64,000 nt of DNA from Hofstenia miamia (Eukaryota; Xenacoelomorpha; Acoela), in contig SCFE01000014.1 in assembly GCA_004352715.1 (NCBI GenBank), forward strand, positions 1,328,500-1,392,499, given 5' to 3'. The translations under genes and the position numbers were made by a program. This document shows positions 50,232 to 61,546 of the stretch, piece after piece (position 1 is the stretch's first letter; each line of letters opens with the position of its first letter). Under the pieces are notes generated by a model that was not told the DNA's origin, did no database searches, and saw nothing but the letters and a program-made list of their open reading frames with translations.

Positions 50232-51264
50232 ATGCTTACAATTCTTCTTCTCGTTTGCCTCACACAAACAATATCCAAAGAGTTCACGATTGCAAATAAA
50301 GAAGCGGAATTATTCAAGAAGTTGTTCAACACAGAGCGGTATCACACACGCATACGACCAATAGCTGATTCTAATCAAACAATATGCGTTGAAATAGATC
50401 TCAAAATTAATCAATTGCAACAGATTGTTGAAAAGGATCAAGTAATGCATATCCAAGTTAACCTAGGAATGGTATTTGCATTTCTATTTTTTCAATAATA
50501 ATCATATTAGAAAATGTAAATTTGCTTCAGTAATCATATTAAGACCTCTGTATATTATACTGAATTATTTAGAAGTGGAATGATATCAATTTGAAATGGG
50601 ATTTGAATAAATATGATGGAATTGAACAAATTCCAGTACAGGCTGAATGGATTTGGCTTCCGGATATTACATTGTACAACAATGCAGACGGCAATTATCA
50701 GATAACAGACATGACCAAGGCATGGGTAAGACACAATGGAGATGTCAGTTGGAATCCTCCAGCTATTTATAAAAGCAGCTGTCGTATAGATGTCACCTAT
50801 TTTCCTTTCGACCAACAGATATGTGATTTAAAATTCGGTAGTTCTTGCAATAAAAATAGAACTTATAAATATCAGCAGTGTAAATGTATAAATTTTATAC
50901 ATAATATCAATTAGCCAGTAAATTTCAAAGAAAGATGTTTGCAATATGAAATTCATTGTTCACTAAATAATTTTTTACAAAAGTAAGTTGTACACGGTCA
51001 GCCTGCATCCATTATATTCGAATTTTAATGATTGGAAGTTCTACATAATTCCACGCTGTCCTATCAATATTTTTAAGAATTCCTTGGTTTTGGAACATTG
51101 AACGTCCTTTGCTCAGCTAACGGTAATTGGGCTTAAATTTTGTAACTATTTACAGGAATAAAACCCCTAATTCATATTATTATTATCGTAATCAAAAAAT
51201 TATAAGACTCTGAGATAGAGGTTTAAAGGCTCTGTGCATTTGTCCATAGCATACGGCCTCGATA

Positions 51265-51299
<35 letters not shown>

Positions 51300-51427
51300 N
51301 NNNNNNNNNNNNNNNNNNNNNNNNNNNNNNNNNNNNNNNNNNNNNNNNNNNNNNNNNNNNNNNNNNNNNNNNNNNNNNNNNNNNNNNNNNNNNNNNNNNN
51401 NNNNNNNNNNNNNNNNNNNNNNNNNNN

Positions 51428-51460
<33 letters not shown>

Positions 51461-53414
51461 AAATAGTTGTCTTATTATTTCTGATTCAACTATACTAAAT
51501 GCAAATATAAGTAGATATGTGAAAGCATTAAATCCTATTAGCATTTTCAATTACTAGAGTACTCTTTAAAGACACGAACTATTAACTAAATGTGCAGGAA
51601 GCAAATAATAATTTCTAAATGCTGCAAAAGCAAAACAATGTTTCATGTACAATTGCCATATAATTTGGCTTCAGGCCACTTAAAACATAATACTAAAACT
51701 ATTGAGTAGTGGAACGGGCATGATAGCATGGCTTACTCAGTTCAAGATCATTTTTAATATTCATTTACTACATAATAGAAGTGTTATATAAATTATCACT
51801 ATTGGTATTTTAAAGTATGTAATGGGTCAATTTATGACCAAAGAATTAAGTTTTTTAATTGTTTACCTGACAATTTTATATATTTAAGGTCCATGGACAC
51901 ATCATACTGCACTTATGGATCTCACTGCTAAGCCAAGTGCAGATATAACAAATTTCAAGAGAAATGGAGAGTGGGATCTGATTGAGACAATTGCACAGAA
52001 GCACATCATTATATACCAAGATTGCTGTGGTTCAGTTGCATATGGCGACATCACTTACTACATAATTCTGCAAAGAAAACCATTGTTCTTCACAATGAAC
52101 ATCATTGTACCATGTGTAGTGATAAACTTTCTTACAATCCTAGCATTTTATGTGCCTAATGATGAAGGAGAAAAAATTACACTTTGTATTTGTGTACTTT
52201 TGGCACTCACTCTGTTTCTACTCTTAATTGCAGACATCATGCCTGCTACATCTTTAGTGGTGCCTCTAATTGGGAAATACATTCTATTGACACTATTTTT
52301 AGTGACATTTTCTATCATAATTACTGTTTTCATTTTAAATGTACACAATAGAGGTCCCAACACGAATCACATGCCAGAAGTAGTAAAGAAAATATTTATT
52401 GAGACTCTTCCAAAATATCTCCTAATGCAACGTCCAATAAGTGAGACTGATGAAGGAAATCAATGGGAAAAAGTTCCAGTTGAAGGTGATTTCAATCGAG
52501 TTCATCCAAGGAATCTCAATCCACTAATTCACATTGAAGAATTCCGCCAAGGTTTGCGTTATTGAATTTTAAAAGTTTTTGAACAAGCAATATTTATTAA
52601 TATTTAAATGTATGTAATAAACGGATTCATTTAAAATGTATTTGCGAAAAATTGAATATTAAACCAGAAATAGGTGTTATGCAATTTAGTGTCACACATA
52701 AGATGGATTGGAGAATTGTTGAAACGACATTACTATTTTTTATTTATTGAAGCAAAATGTAGAATGACATCAGACGCTGATGTATCAGTGCGAAATCAAT
52801 TACTACCGCCTTAGTGGTATACTTCCAGGGGTTACGGTCAGGCCGCTGATCGTAGATTCATCCGCTAATCAGTTTGTCGATTGGTTGAGTAACCCCGATT
52901 ACGAATATAGATTTAAAATTGTACATCTACTAAGATATTGTGAACGTGTCGACTGCATTTTTCATGAACAGACATTTTCAAATGAACAGTATTTTATCTA
53001 TAAATTTGTTTGGCATTTAACAAAATCCCTTTAGGTTCTATAATTGAAAATAAGAAAGAAGCACAAATACAAAGATTGGTGGATGGAGTCATTTATATTG
53101 CCCAGCATCTTAAAAACGCTGATGACTTAGGCAGTGCAAAAGATGATTGGAAATTTATAGCTTTAGTGATTGACCGCATATTCTTGATCGCATACATTAC
53201 AATGTGTATTTCTGGAACACTTATTATAATTTTTAATTCCCCAGCCTTGTACGATCCGCACAGTGAAAAACTTGTAGCAGAGCATAGAAAGGCTTACATG
53301 AACACAGGATCGTCAGTTGCCGACAATTCAAAGTGTCCGGGAATCACCTTCTCATTAATCAATGGAATGCTGATTGGTAAGGTTAAGAGACCTGATTATT
53401 GGAAGGGTCCTTAA
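50232..53414 (+). CDS. Nicotinic acetylcholine receptor alpha-type subunit 2 (4 exons)
   Basis: Joined exons 50232-50471, 50573-50837, 51889-52551 and 53035-53414 encode 515 aa; all introns are GT-AG with phases 0, 1 and 1. It is a pentameric ligand-gated cation channel subunit like its neighbour. Signal peptide ~1-15. Loop A region [12 protein letters not shown], Cys-loop Cys150-Cys164, adjacent Cys214-Cys215 in YQDCC (alpha type). M1-M3 lie in exon 3 with GEK before M2 and Thr at M2 2', the ordinary choice. M4 ([20 protein letters not shown]) is in exon 4. The M3-M4 loop is ~105 aa. The tail after M4 is ~59 aa and shares with subunit 1 the pattern YDP.SEKL, CPG and RP.YW.G. An extra Cys52 near the N-terminus matches Cys50 of subunit 1. 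AATAAA follows at 53453. Exon 2 has exactly the same length (265 nt) in both genes, showing tandem duplication. Confidence 0.92.
50838..51888 (+). other. Intron 2 of receptor subunit 2, with a 128-N gap in (TA)n
   Basis: The donor GTAGTT and the acceptor ATTTAAG bound it. (TA)n runs at ~51268-51298 and 51428-51456 flank Ns at 51300-51427, so the gap is an unresolved microsatellite. No other feature. Confidence 0.8.
52552..53034 (+). other. Intron 3 of receptor subunit 2 (absent from subunit 1)
   Basis: The donor GTTTGC and the acceptor CCCTTTAG bound it; the phase-1 join gives EEFRQG followed by SIIEN. The middle (52757-52910) is GC-richer and has an 8-bp inverted repeat (GGGGTTAC at 52828, GTAACCCC at 52889). 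An open frame crossing the acceptor is chance. Confidence 0.8.
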
Positions 53415-53452
53415 TAATGAATTATAAAATGTTCAATCTTTTAGAAGTTGCT

Positions 53453-53458
53453 AATAAA
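53453..53458 (+). terminator. Poly(A) signal of receptor subunit 2
   Basis: AATAAA lies ~40 bases after the stop codon. In AT-rich DNA it may occur by chance, but its position is right for a short 3' UTR. Confidence 0.45.
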
Positions 53459-53875
53459 GAAAATGAAGACATAATTTAAAGTCCGTGATTAAAATTGGCA
53501 GTGCACTTACTAACAATTATCATAGAGAGAATATTTTGTAGGAACACAGTAGGTACGACAGCAATTGATTTTACTTATTTATATTCAGTTAACTCGTTCT
53601 CACAATAGAATGTTAAGGATCCTATAAATAAATGTCATTATAAATCAATTTTCTGTTGCTATATTGAGTTAGCTAATTGCTATTTTGCTTCAATATTTTA
53701 AAAGTGCATTGGTAACTTGTTTGTTTAACATCGTTGACTTAATATTATTGTGATTTTCTTATTATCTCTATATATTATATATTCTTTCAAAATTTTTGTA
53801 TAGTAGTAATATAAAAATAATACTAAGAAATAATACTGTTTTTGAGTAACTTAATTTCAACCTCATGAAAGCTAA
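53459..53875. other. 3' flank of receptor subunit 2
   Basis: AT-rich DNA with no recognised feature. Confidence 0.4.
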
Positions 53876-54800
53876 AGGATGTCAAGAAAGAGTATAGCTA
53901 TTTAAGAAGGATAGAGAAGCACATAACACATCATGAAGAGAAGAAGGCAAGGCTGAGGAAGGAGTGCGAGATAAATGGAGATCAGGGATAGATTGTAAAT
54001 ATTATGACAACCAGGTGGTATAGTGTTGAGGAAGCATTAGAAGCCGAAGAATTAAGATTGAAGGAATCTAAGAGATAATTGCTGGGAGTTACTATGGAAC
54101 AGAAAAATTTGCACAGATGATGGGGAAAGGACGACATACTCTTAGAGGATACATGTGTAGGTAGACAATCAAGCTATAAACAGAAGACAATGCATGAAGA
54201 ATACTGAATGAAAACAGAAAACTGTAACAGGAAAGAAAGCAAGGAGACTAACTGAAGTTAGGATTTAAGAGAGAAACAGAAGCACTGATATAAGTTCACC
54301 AAGGAAACAAGCATTTGACTCAAACTTGGAGAAGAGTGATGTAACAAGAGAACTAGTGACTGAAAATTTCATGTTATGTAAGAAATTGGAAATTGTAGGC
54401 CATCTAATAGTAGAATTTGAGAATTTGGCAAAAGAGAAATGATAATACTTTGGTGTTTGTGCATGCAGCATTGGCTAAAATAAGGGGACAAGCGGAATAA
54501 CCATAAGTATCAGGAAAATAATTGTTTTAGATAAAGAAGAAAGATTGCAGCAGTGATGTACAAAACAAGATAGTAAAAATCAAAAAAGAAAAATTAAATT
54601 GACACATATTTGGAGAAAATCCAATTAATCCCAGTAGTGATTGGAACAATAAGAGATTAACCAAGAAGATTAAGCAGTTCTTGCTAGTGCAGAGGCAATG
54701 TTAGTAAGAACCGCTAGAGCCTTAAGAAAATAACTCATACTCTCTGGAAAACGGTGAATTTCGCTGAAAATCTGACGAACGTCAATTTGTGAGAATGAAA
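53876..54800 (+). pseudogene. Purine-rich tract, decayed coding remnant of unknown element
   Basis: The + strand is strongly A/G-rich. The first ~40 codons from 53876 are open and Lys/Glu/Arg-rich (LKDVKKEYSYLRRIEKHITH, then EEKKARLRKECEINGDQG) before a TAG near 53989. Further short stretches are readable with many stops. The look is that of an old retroelement with an A-rich coding strand, but no domain is recognised. Confidence 0.3.
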
Positions 54801-56135
54801 GAAAATGTAATAAAGTAGCTATTTTTCTAAGCTAATTGAAACCCTGTTTTAGGCTTAATTTACATGAGTTAATAATAGAATGCTCAATCTTTTGTCAAGA
54901 AATGAAATATAGTAGAACTAAAGGAAGTCATTTGATGTGCTTCATTAAGGAAGCTATTCTGTCAGCACTCTACTAGCTTATCCAGATTGCTTACATTGTG
55001 AAGTTGCAAGCTCGATGCCTTTGTAACCTCTGTAAGACAAGATCTTCGGGCAATCACACTGGTAGTTAACATAACTTAAATCAAATGCAAATCAACATTG
55101 AAAAATCCACATTTCAACATTTTTGAAATTGTGGGAATCATGCAATAGCACATTTAAAAATTTAAAGAAACAATGAATCAAAGACAAACTTGGCTTACGA
55201 GTAGACTATGTCAACAAAAAATTCATCCATTACAAATTGAGGAGCAAGTTCAATCAAACTTTTTTGAAGACATACCGGTACAATTTTACTAAACTTTAAC
55301 AAATTTCAAAACCGAATGTGCATCTTAAAAATATATAACGAGAATTAATAACAGCAAACCCTATACTTTTCACGTTCTTTATTATAAATGTTCAGATACA
55401 GACATATTGATATTAAATTCCTAAGCCCTTTCCCTGAACTCAAATTGCTGCTAGTGCTAAGTCATAATTATTGAATACTGCCAGTAGACTGAGGCGATAT
55501 ATATCAATATACTGTAGTAATACATATGATGGTTAATCAATTTTCTAGGTTTTGAATAATTCAGCCATATTTCGCATTTGCAAAAATTACAATTGAGAGC
55601 CAATCAAACGAGTTGCAATAATATACTTTTAGTTACACTATAATTAATGTTATCCAAAATATATTTTATTGTGTATATTTCGTTGATGGAACCCAGTTAA
55701 ATAAGCTGTAAAGAGAAATCAAAAAATCTTATTTATGTTCATTATTCAATCAGCGAATAATTAAACACAAAAAATAGTAATTAATTTATTTGTAGTTAAT
55801 CTTTAGACTTTCTAAGTATGAAGCTAGAGATTGTAATTGATACAAGAGCTTGTGCGGTTAAAACTGAACTTTTAGGTCCATTTAAGTATTCAACAATAGT
55901 TGTTGTAAATTAATTTATGCAAACACTTATGTATAATTATGTCATTTTAAACTATGAGCACTTATTGATGCATTACAAACACTCATGGGCTACAATCAGA
56001 ATACAATATTTCGACAAACAAAATAAATAGTTTAAAATAAATTTATTTTGCATAAATCTAAATTGCGACATTATATAGTTTGCGGGTAATTTTAATGCAA
56101 GGGTCAAAGCCTTTCGATATGCTAACGAAGTATTA
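54801..56135. other. AT-rich intergenic DNA, nothing recognised
   Basis: No gene or repeat supported. Confidence 0.5.
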
Positions 56136-56480
56136 ATAATAATAATAAATTTTATTTCCTGTAGAACAACAGTAAAAAAGAAAACAAAATAAGAAAGCCT
56201 AGATGTACAAAATGCTTGATAAATACCAGAGATCTACTAGGCAAAAATAGAAGAATGGGGAGACGAGGGCTTCAAAGCCTGCTGGTTGATACGCAAAAGA
56301 GTTGTACCGTTTGGATGTTCGAGACGGCATTGTTATGTGGGCATTGCGCAGATAGTATTTTTGATGACAAATCTTGAAAATATTTCTAAAGAGGATGAGT
56401 AATATCAGCATTAATACGAGGGATCAGGTTCTGCATAGAATTTCTGATCATCCAGGCAATTCCAGTCTGCACAAAAGTGA
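56136..56480 (-). pseudogene. 5'-truncated LINE 3' end with (TTA)n tail
   Basis: On the minus strand an open stretch reads MPSRTSKRYNSFAYQPAGFE, much like the C-terminal tail of CR1/RTE-type reverse transcriptases (Arg-Thr-Ser-Lys-Arg, then a Ser-Phe-Ala-Tyr block). It is followed by a hydrophobic stretch and, at the + strand left edge (56136-56148), an (AAT)n run that would be the (TTA)n 3' tail. Stops break the frame upstream of ~56411. It is a dead fragment of a LINE, apparently not the same as the one at 32-35 kb. Confidence 0.45.
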
Positions 56481-56872
56481 AATTTTAAAATGAAGAGGGT
56501 TAGGAAACGTGAAAATCACGCATTTGATGCTTTACAATAAACTATGAGAGTTACTCCTATATCAACTATATGAACTGGAGTAAAAATATAAGCGCTAAAA
56601 TTTTATCGGAATATCAAATTTTGTTCCATTCAGACTATCCTACAATATGACACAAACGTACAGTGAAAGATTAAAGAACCATAATGACACGATAAAATTG
56701 AGACTAGTTGGAAACTGACATAAAATCTATCGATAATTATCAAGTTCTGAATTTTTATTGAAAGCATATAGTTATGTACAGTGTATTTTAGACAGAAGAA
56801 ATTCATATTAATGCAGTAATCGGGGAAATAGCTTGCCGCTTATACGCCAACATCGTTAAATTTGTTTGTAAA

Positions 56873-57226
56873 ATGGAAACAAGCTTTCAAAACGAAATTG
56901 AAGTTCAACCGTTGGAGAACTTGATCGAAAACTTGTCATCAAAAGATCCACAATGCCCACCTTCATCCCACGAAAGAATGCAGAGAAGACTACAAATAAC
57001 AATGAGACTATTAGAGATTCATGGATTTTCGAAACTTCATTTTCAAAAGCTGTATGAATTGGCAGACAACTACTGTCAGTATACAGAACGCTATTATGCT
57101 CGATTCAGCTCTAAAGCTTTGCATGAAATGTTGCTGATAAGTGCACATATAGGCAACTGTCCAGATATGTGTGATATGAAGATTTATGCTGAAACTTTAA
57201 GAGCAAGTGCATATTTAGTCGCTTAG
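56873..57226 (+). CDS. Small single-exon protein of unknown function (117 aa)
   Basis: ATG in a good context (AAAATGG), 117 codons, stop at 57226 and an AATAAA at 57268-57273, all as for a short intronless gene. Codon use is less AT-driven than the chance frames around it. The protein has an acidic N-terminus (1-35) and then looks all-helical: RMQRRLQITMRLLEIHGF (~42-59), KLHFQKLYELADNYCQYT (~61-78) and KALHEMLLISAHIGNC (~88-103). It has five Cys, no signal peptide and no membrane segment. The helix - long helix - helix pattern is loosely like a histone fold of TAF type, but I see no decisive motif and would not assign it. It could also be the last exon of a longer gene. Confidence 0.6.
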   Translation: METSFQNEIEVQPLENLIENLSSKDPQCPPSSHERMQRRLQITMRLLEIHGFSKLHFQKLYELADNYCQYTERYYARFSSKALHEMLLISAHIGNCPDMCDMKIYAETLRASAYLVA

Positions 57227-57267
57227 ATTTGCACATTGTTATAAGGGATAACAATTGTAGTTATTAA

Positions 57268-57273
57268 AATAAA
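57268..57273 (+). terminator. Poly(A) signal after the 117-aa gene
   Basis: AATAAA about 40 bases after the stop codon at 57226, a normal spacing for a compact gene. Confidence 0.5.
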
Positions 57274-58976
57274 CTTTGAAGTATCAACATAAAATACTAA
57301 TATCTCAATTACATTTACGATTAGATCTTGTGTGTAGTTTGAACGTTTTAAGCAAGAGTTTCACATGAAATTCTTCTACATGTTTTAATAATTTTGCTGA
57401 TGGGAATATCCAAGGCCTTCTGCAATCATGGCTTGACGATTTACAGCACAAAATACAAACGTGAGGTAGCAAATATATTTCCTTTAGAACGTTTGGGCTA
57501 GCTTGTTGTCAATTGTTAATGCAAGAACATTACAAATTTCCTTAATTTCTGACTTGAAAATGTAAATTTAGATAAATTAATATCAGTAGAGACATCTATC
57601 ACCACTGGGGTTAGGCTTCATGAGCCATCTCAAAATAATTTGTGTGATTAGAGGAGAGGGGTCGGCACTTTTTGGGTGATCCAACATAATTTCAATTGTC
57701 AAGCTCAATTACTCAGCATTCACTATTCGATTGTTTGCTTAATGCAGAAATCAGAAAAGTCGCAATAGCAAGGGGTACTAAAGGGAAAAATGTTTCACCT
57801 AAAACAAAAAATTTGTTGTCCTTTTTAGTGATATTAATGAAATTATTAGCACAATTAAATACGAAAGAGCTTTTGTGCCTCGTTCACTAATAACGCCATC
57901 AAACGGTATTTACATTCCCATCAATGAAATGAGAAAAAAACGTGAATGGGACGTAGTTTATGGGACGAAAACAAAGTTTTAACTTTTCTCAAATTATACG
58001 AGGGTTTACAAAATATTACGGACCGCAACGTTCCTACTAGTTTTGCTTTCTTGCATTGTCAATACTTAGAAAATAAAATGAATAAATGATATCTGTCTAT
58101 GATCATATGTTGCTAACCTTTTTTAAGTACTTAATCATCTGGACGTTGTATATGCCCTAGTATTGCCACATTGCTCGAACTTAGTTAACCATCAGATTGC
58201 ATTTGGGAGTTGAAATTTCAGTTTCCTCCAAAGAAAAACTTGTTAGATATAAATGTCTTACTAAGGTACAACGCCTTGAATCATTGAATCATTGCAGTAA
58301 AGACGGATAATGTAGTGGAGTAAAGGAAGCAAAGAAATAAGCTGCAGACTGACTATTCACAGACATCAATTTTTTTCTATTTTGGAAAATTGTCAACAAT
58401 GTGTCTCGGGTTGTTGCTTGTTATGCCACAGTGGCCAGTAGGATTTTCAAGCGCTATGAGTAACTGTTACAACTAATAAGGTATTGAGGCAAATTTTACT
58501 TTATTAGCCCCACTGCGAATATTTTAATGAAACCACAGCACTGGCATAAATTTCATTATATTAATGGAAAGAACAGTGTTGGAGCCATTACTCTTCTCAA
58601 TGATGGCCAATATCACAATTGTTATCTAATTAGTAATGTCATCTTAGTTTCTGACAATAATAAACCTTCCAATATAAATTAGATGTCAATTTAGTTGTTT
58701 CGCTTCATGAGGTGCATTATGCAATGCGACCTTTGCGGACGACTACAAGTTTACATGATGGTTTACCCTCATAGGTCATACAGCAGAATACATATAACCG
58801 TGGTGCGATTTTCCAGCGTGAGGGGTTACCTCACTTTACTGTCTGTTGAATTTTAACTGAAATAAATTTTTCACTAAGGAGAATAACACATTTTTACGTA
58901 CTTTAGTGTTTTCTTTACATATTTAGCAGCATTTGTAATAACGTCGGGTATAGGATTGTTATCTTAATGTCATTGT
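57274..58976. other. AT-rich intergenic DNA with slightly GC-richer patches
   Basis: A 64-codon frame at 57696-57890 and mildly GC-richer stretches at 57600-57900 and 58700-58850 are present, but nothing matches a family I know. Confidence 0.4.
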
Positions 58977-59015
58977 ACAGTAGTGTGCAAAGATTCTCGG
59001 ACACCTAACTGAACA
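58975..59015 (+). mobile_element. Solo Tc1-type terminus
   Basis: TA followed by CAGTAGTGTGCAAAGATTCT and CGGACACC has the form of a Tc1-family inverted repeat end directly after a TA target. I found no matching opposite end within the window and no transposase between it and 61 kb, so it is a solo or decayed end. Confidence 0.35.
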
Positions 59016-61121
59016 AATTCTTTTTGCAGTGATGAACACTATCTTTGATTTTTTGCGCTTGGGTTAATTTTAGCATTGTGAATTCAAATTTCTCCTCAAT
59101 TTTTATATATGCAATTTAATTTTTATCCTATGACCCTGTAAAGGGCCACCTTAAAACTATGCTAGTAAATATGCATAGTATGAAAAATATAACACAAAAA
59201 TCGTATTCAGCATGAAAAACGTAGTATTTTCACAATTTTTTGCAAGAATTTATTCAGAAGATTCTAAAATATTGGTAATCAAATCTTGTGCAAATCTCAT
59301 TACAATGTACAAATTTGCATCTCAATTAGCAATGTAATGGGATTTGTACAACATTTAACCCTAACCCCAACTCCAGCCCCTCAAATTTAGTTTGTTTTAT
59401 GAAGTTTTTATGTGAAATAGCAATTTCAAAAATTTACTGAAATTTCAGGGATTTCTTGAAATTCCTAATTACACAATCTTACTGTAACATATAAACATCA
59501 TGGACATGCTGTACAAGGAAAAACTAAATCACCCTAAAAAAGTACCCTTACGTTTCATTCGTTAGAAACAACTGAATTGTACTCTCAATTTTGCAATAGT
59601 GAAAATGCACTTGAAGCTAAAAAAAAATCCAAATTAGTAATATCTAGAATTGATTTTTACAAAATTAAACAAAAACATGTGGAAATCTTATACTTGAAGT
59701 CGTAATGGCCCAAAGGATATCTCACACTTACCTGAGTTAATAAATATTTAACAACATACTAACTTCCAGTTCTTACACTCTTATCTACACTAAAAGTAAC
59801 ACTAACAATTTATAACAGAATAGGTAAATTCTTGATTTCGTATATTATTTAAACACCTGCTGTTGTATGTGACAACTTTAAACAACGTTTCAATAAAGTA
59901 CTAACGAAATATGGATGGCAAAGCAATCCCTCTTGCAATAAGAAAAAGGTAATTTAAAAAATATTCATCATTATATTTTAATATTAAAAAACTGAATAAT
60001 TTAAAAGAACAATAAAAAACATAGAAAATTTTAAATGAGAAGAACAAACTTCAATCAATACTAAATTCAAAACATTTGTCACCGGCCAACAACTGTAATG
60101 ACATGTTGACTGCGCTTAGTGAATTTGCTCCGTTTTCTGCGTTCGGAAAGTTTTTCTGTGGCGTCATCAAACCATGTCACTTGATTCTTTTCTTCAATTT
60201 GTTGTTGAATAAATCTAATTGCACTAAGATTGAAACCTATGCTATCCTAAAATACATATGATAAATATGACAGAAATCAAAATAAAATGATTATATATAT
60301 ATAACACAACTGAAAAAAATTCATGTCAGATTTGCATTTATCCAGACAGTACAAGTATTTATAATTGTTAACCCTATTTGTCATGGGGGAGCTTTTGTTG
60401 AGAAATTTTTGACTTTTTTTGAAGATAAGATTTTTATAAAAAGTTCTTTTTTAAAAGCATTAACAGGAATATCTTTATGTGAAAATAATGAATTATCTGA
60501 TAATAAAAACTAACCTTGCTTATATTTTATTTTTATTTCGGAAAAAATTTTGGTCTGCAAATTTTTTTGTATTTTACAGATCCGAATTTCGGGTTTTCAA
60601 AAATATTTATTATGTTAGCCCAGATTTTTTTTTCAACTGGTTTAGATATGCTGACATTTGTTTTGATATCAGATTTTCCTGATTATTTACAGTGTAATAT
60701 TCATCGACAGTGCGCGAATTAAAGTTTGCATAATTGAAAAAAAGATGAAAATTAATGAAAATTAAATTTCTATTGAAAACTGAAGATTTTCTTCGAGTTT
60801 CTATGATTCTAACATTATGTACAGGCATAAACGTTATACCTACAACTAAAACTTCTGTACTTGCATTACTGTTTGTTGCGATAGAGACTTGGAATGCTGT
60901 TATTGCAAAGAAAGCAAGCAGTTCGAGCTCAAACATTTTAGAAATTGTTGGAATTTACTCACTTTATAAACTAAGTATTGGAAGTCAGCTGCTATTGGGT
61001 AGCATCGTATTCAATGAAATTTCATATGCGATCCTTTTATTACAATTGGATTTAATATTGCGCAATGCACGCAAATTCAAATTCAGTTTTGCAACAGAAT
61101 TTGTTACATTAGTACGTAATA
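59016..61121. other. AT-rich intergenic DNA
   Basis: No supported gene. Overlapping open frames on both strands at 60610-61177 are hydrophobic but show no family signature; the longest on the + strand (140 codons) runs into the transposase below and is probably chance. Confidence 0.4.
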
Positions 61122-61546
61122 ATGGAAGCGCACAACAATATTCACTTACAAATTGTGACTCTGCATCGTTTCACTAATAAAACTCAGACTGAAATAGCTA
61201 ATGATTTAAACACTACTCAATCAACTGTGAGCAGAGCTATAAAGAAATATGAAGAAACTGGGGATGCTAAAACGGACTACAAGAACTGCGGACGGAAACC
61301 TTTGTTCAGTGATAGGGACCATCGGCAAATGAGATTATTAGTTGAACGAAATCCAAGATCAACTGCAGCAGAATTGAAAGATGACATGGGCGCTGTTGGA
61401 CCGAAGGGTGATTGCTGCTTACGTACATTTCAAAAAGCCCTTAAATCTGCTGGTATTAAGACCATAAAAGCTTCTAGAAGACCTCATTTAACTCCACATC
61501 AAATTGCAATGCGATATCAATGGGCCAAAGATCACAGGGATTGGAT
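61122..61546 (+). pseudogene. Tc1-like transposase N-terminus (family C), cut by an assembly gap
   Basis: The frame starts MEAHNNIHLQIVTLHRFTNK and runs 141 codons into the Ns. Residues ~10-45 form the first helix-turn-helix (KTQTEIANDLNTTQSTVSRA), residues ~58-64 give the GRKPLFS linker (the position of the usual GRP linker), and ~65-135 are the second DNA-binding part (RSTAAELKDDMG, HLTPHQIAMRYQWAKDH). The catalytic Asp/Asp/Glu region would lie in the gap. The frame is intact as far as visible, unlike the two other Tc1-like copies, so this could be the best preserved of the three; whether it is functional cannot be told. Confidence 0.8.

Noticed and set aside
52780-53034. 84-codon frame running into receptor exon 4
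   Set aside because: It lies in intron 3 and is out of frame with exon 4; the GT-AG splice gives the conserved protein.
60755-61177. 140-codon hydrophobic + frame (and a 108-codon minus frame) before the transposase
   Set aside because: Overlapping frames on both strands with no motif, and the + frame runs through the transposase start in another frame, so chance is likelier. Kept only as a possibility.
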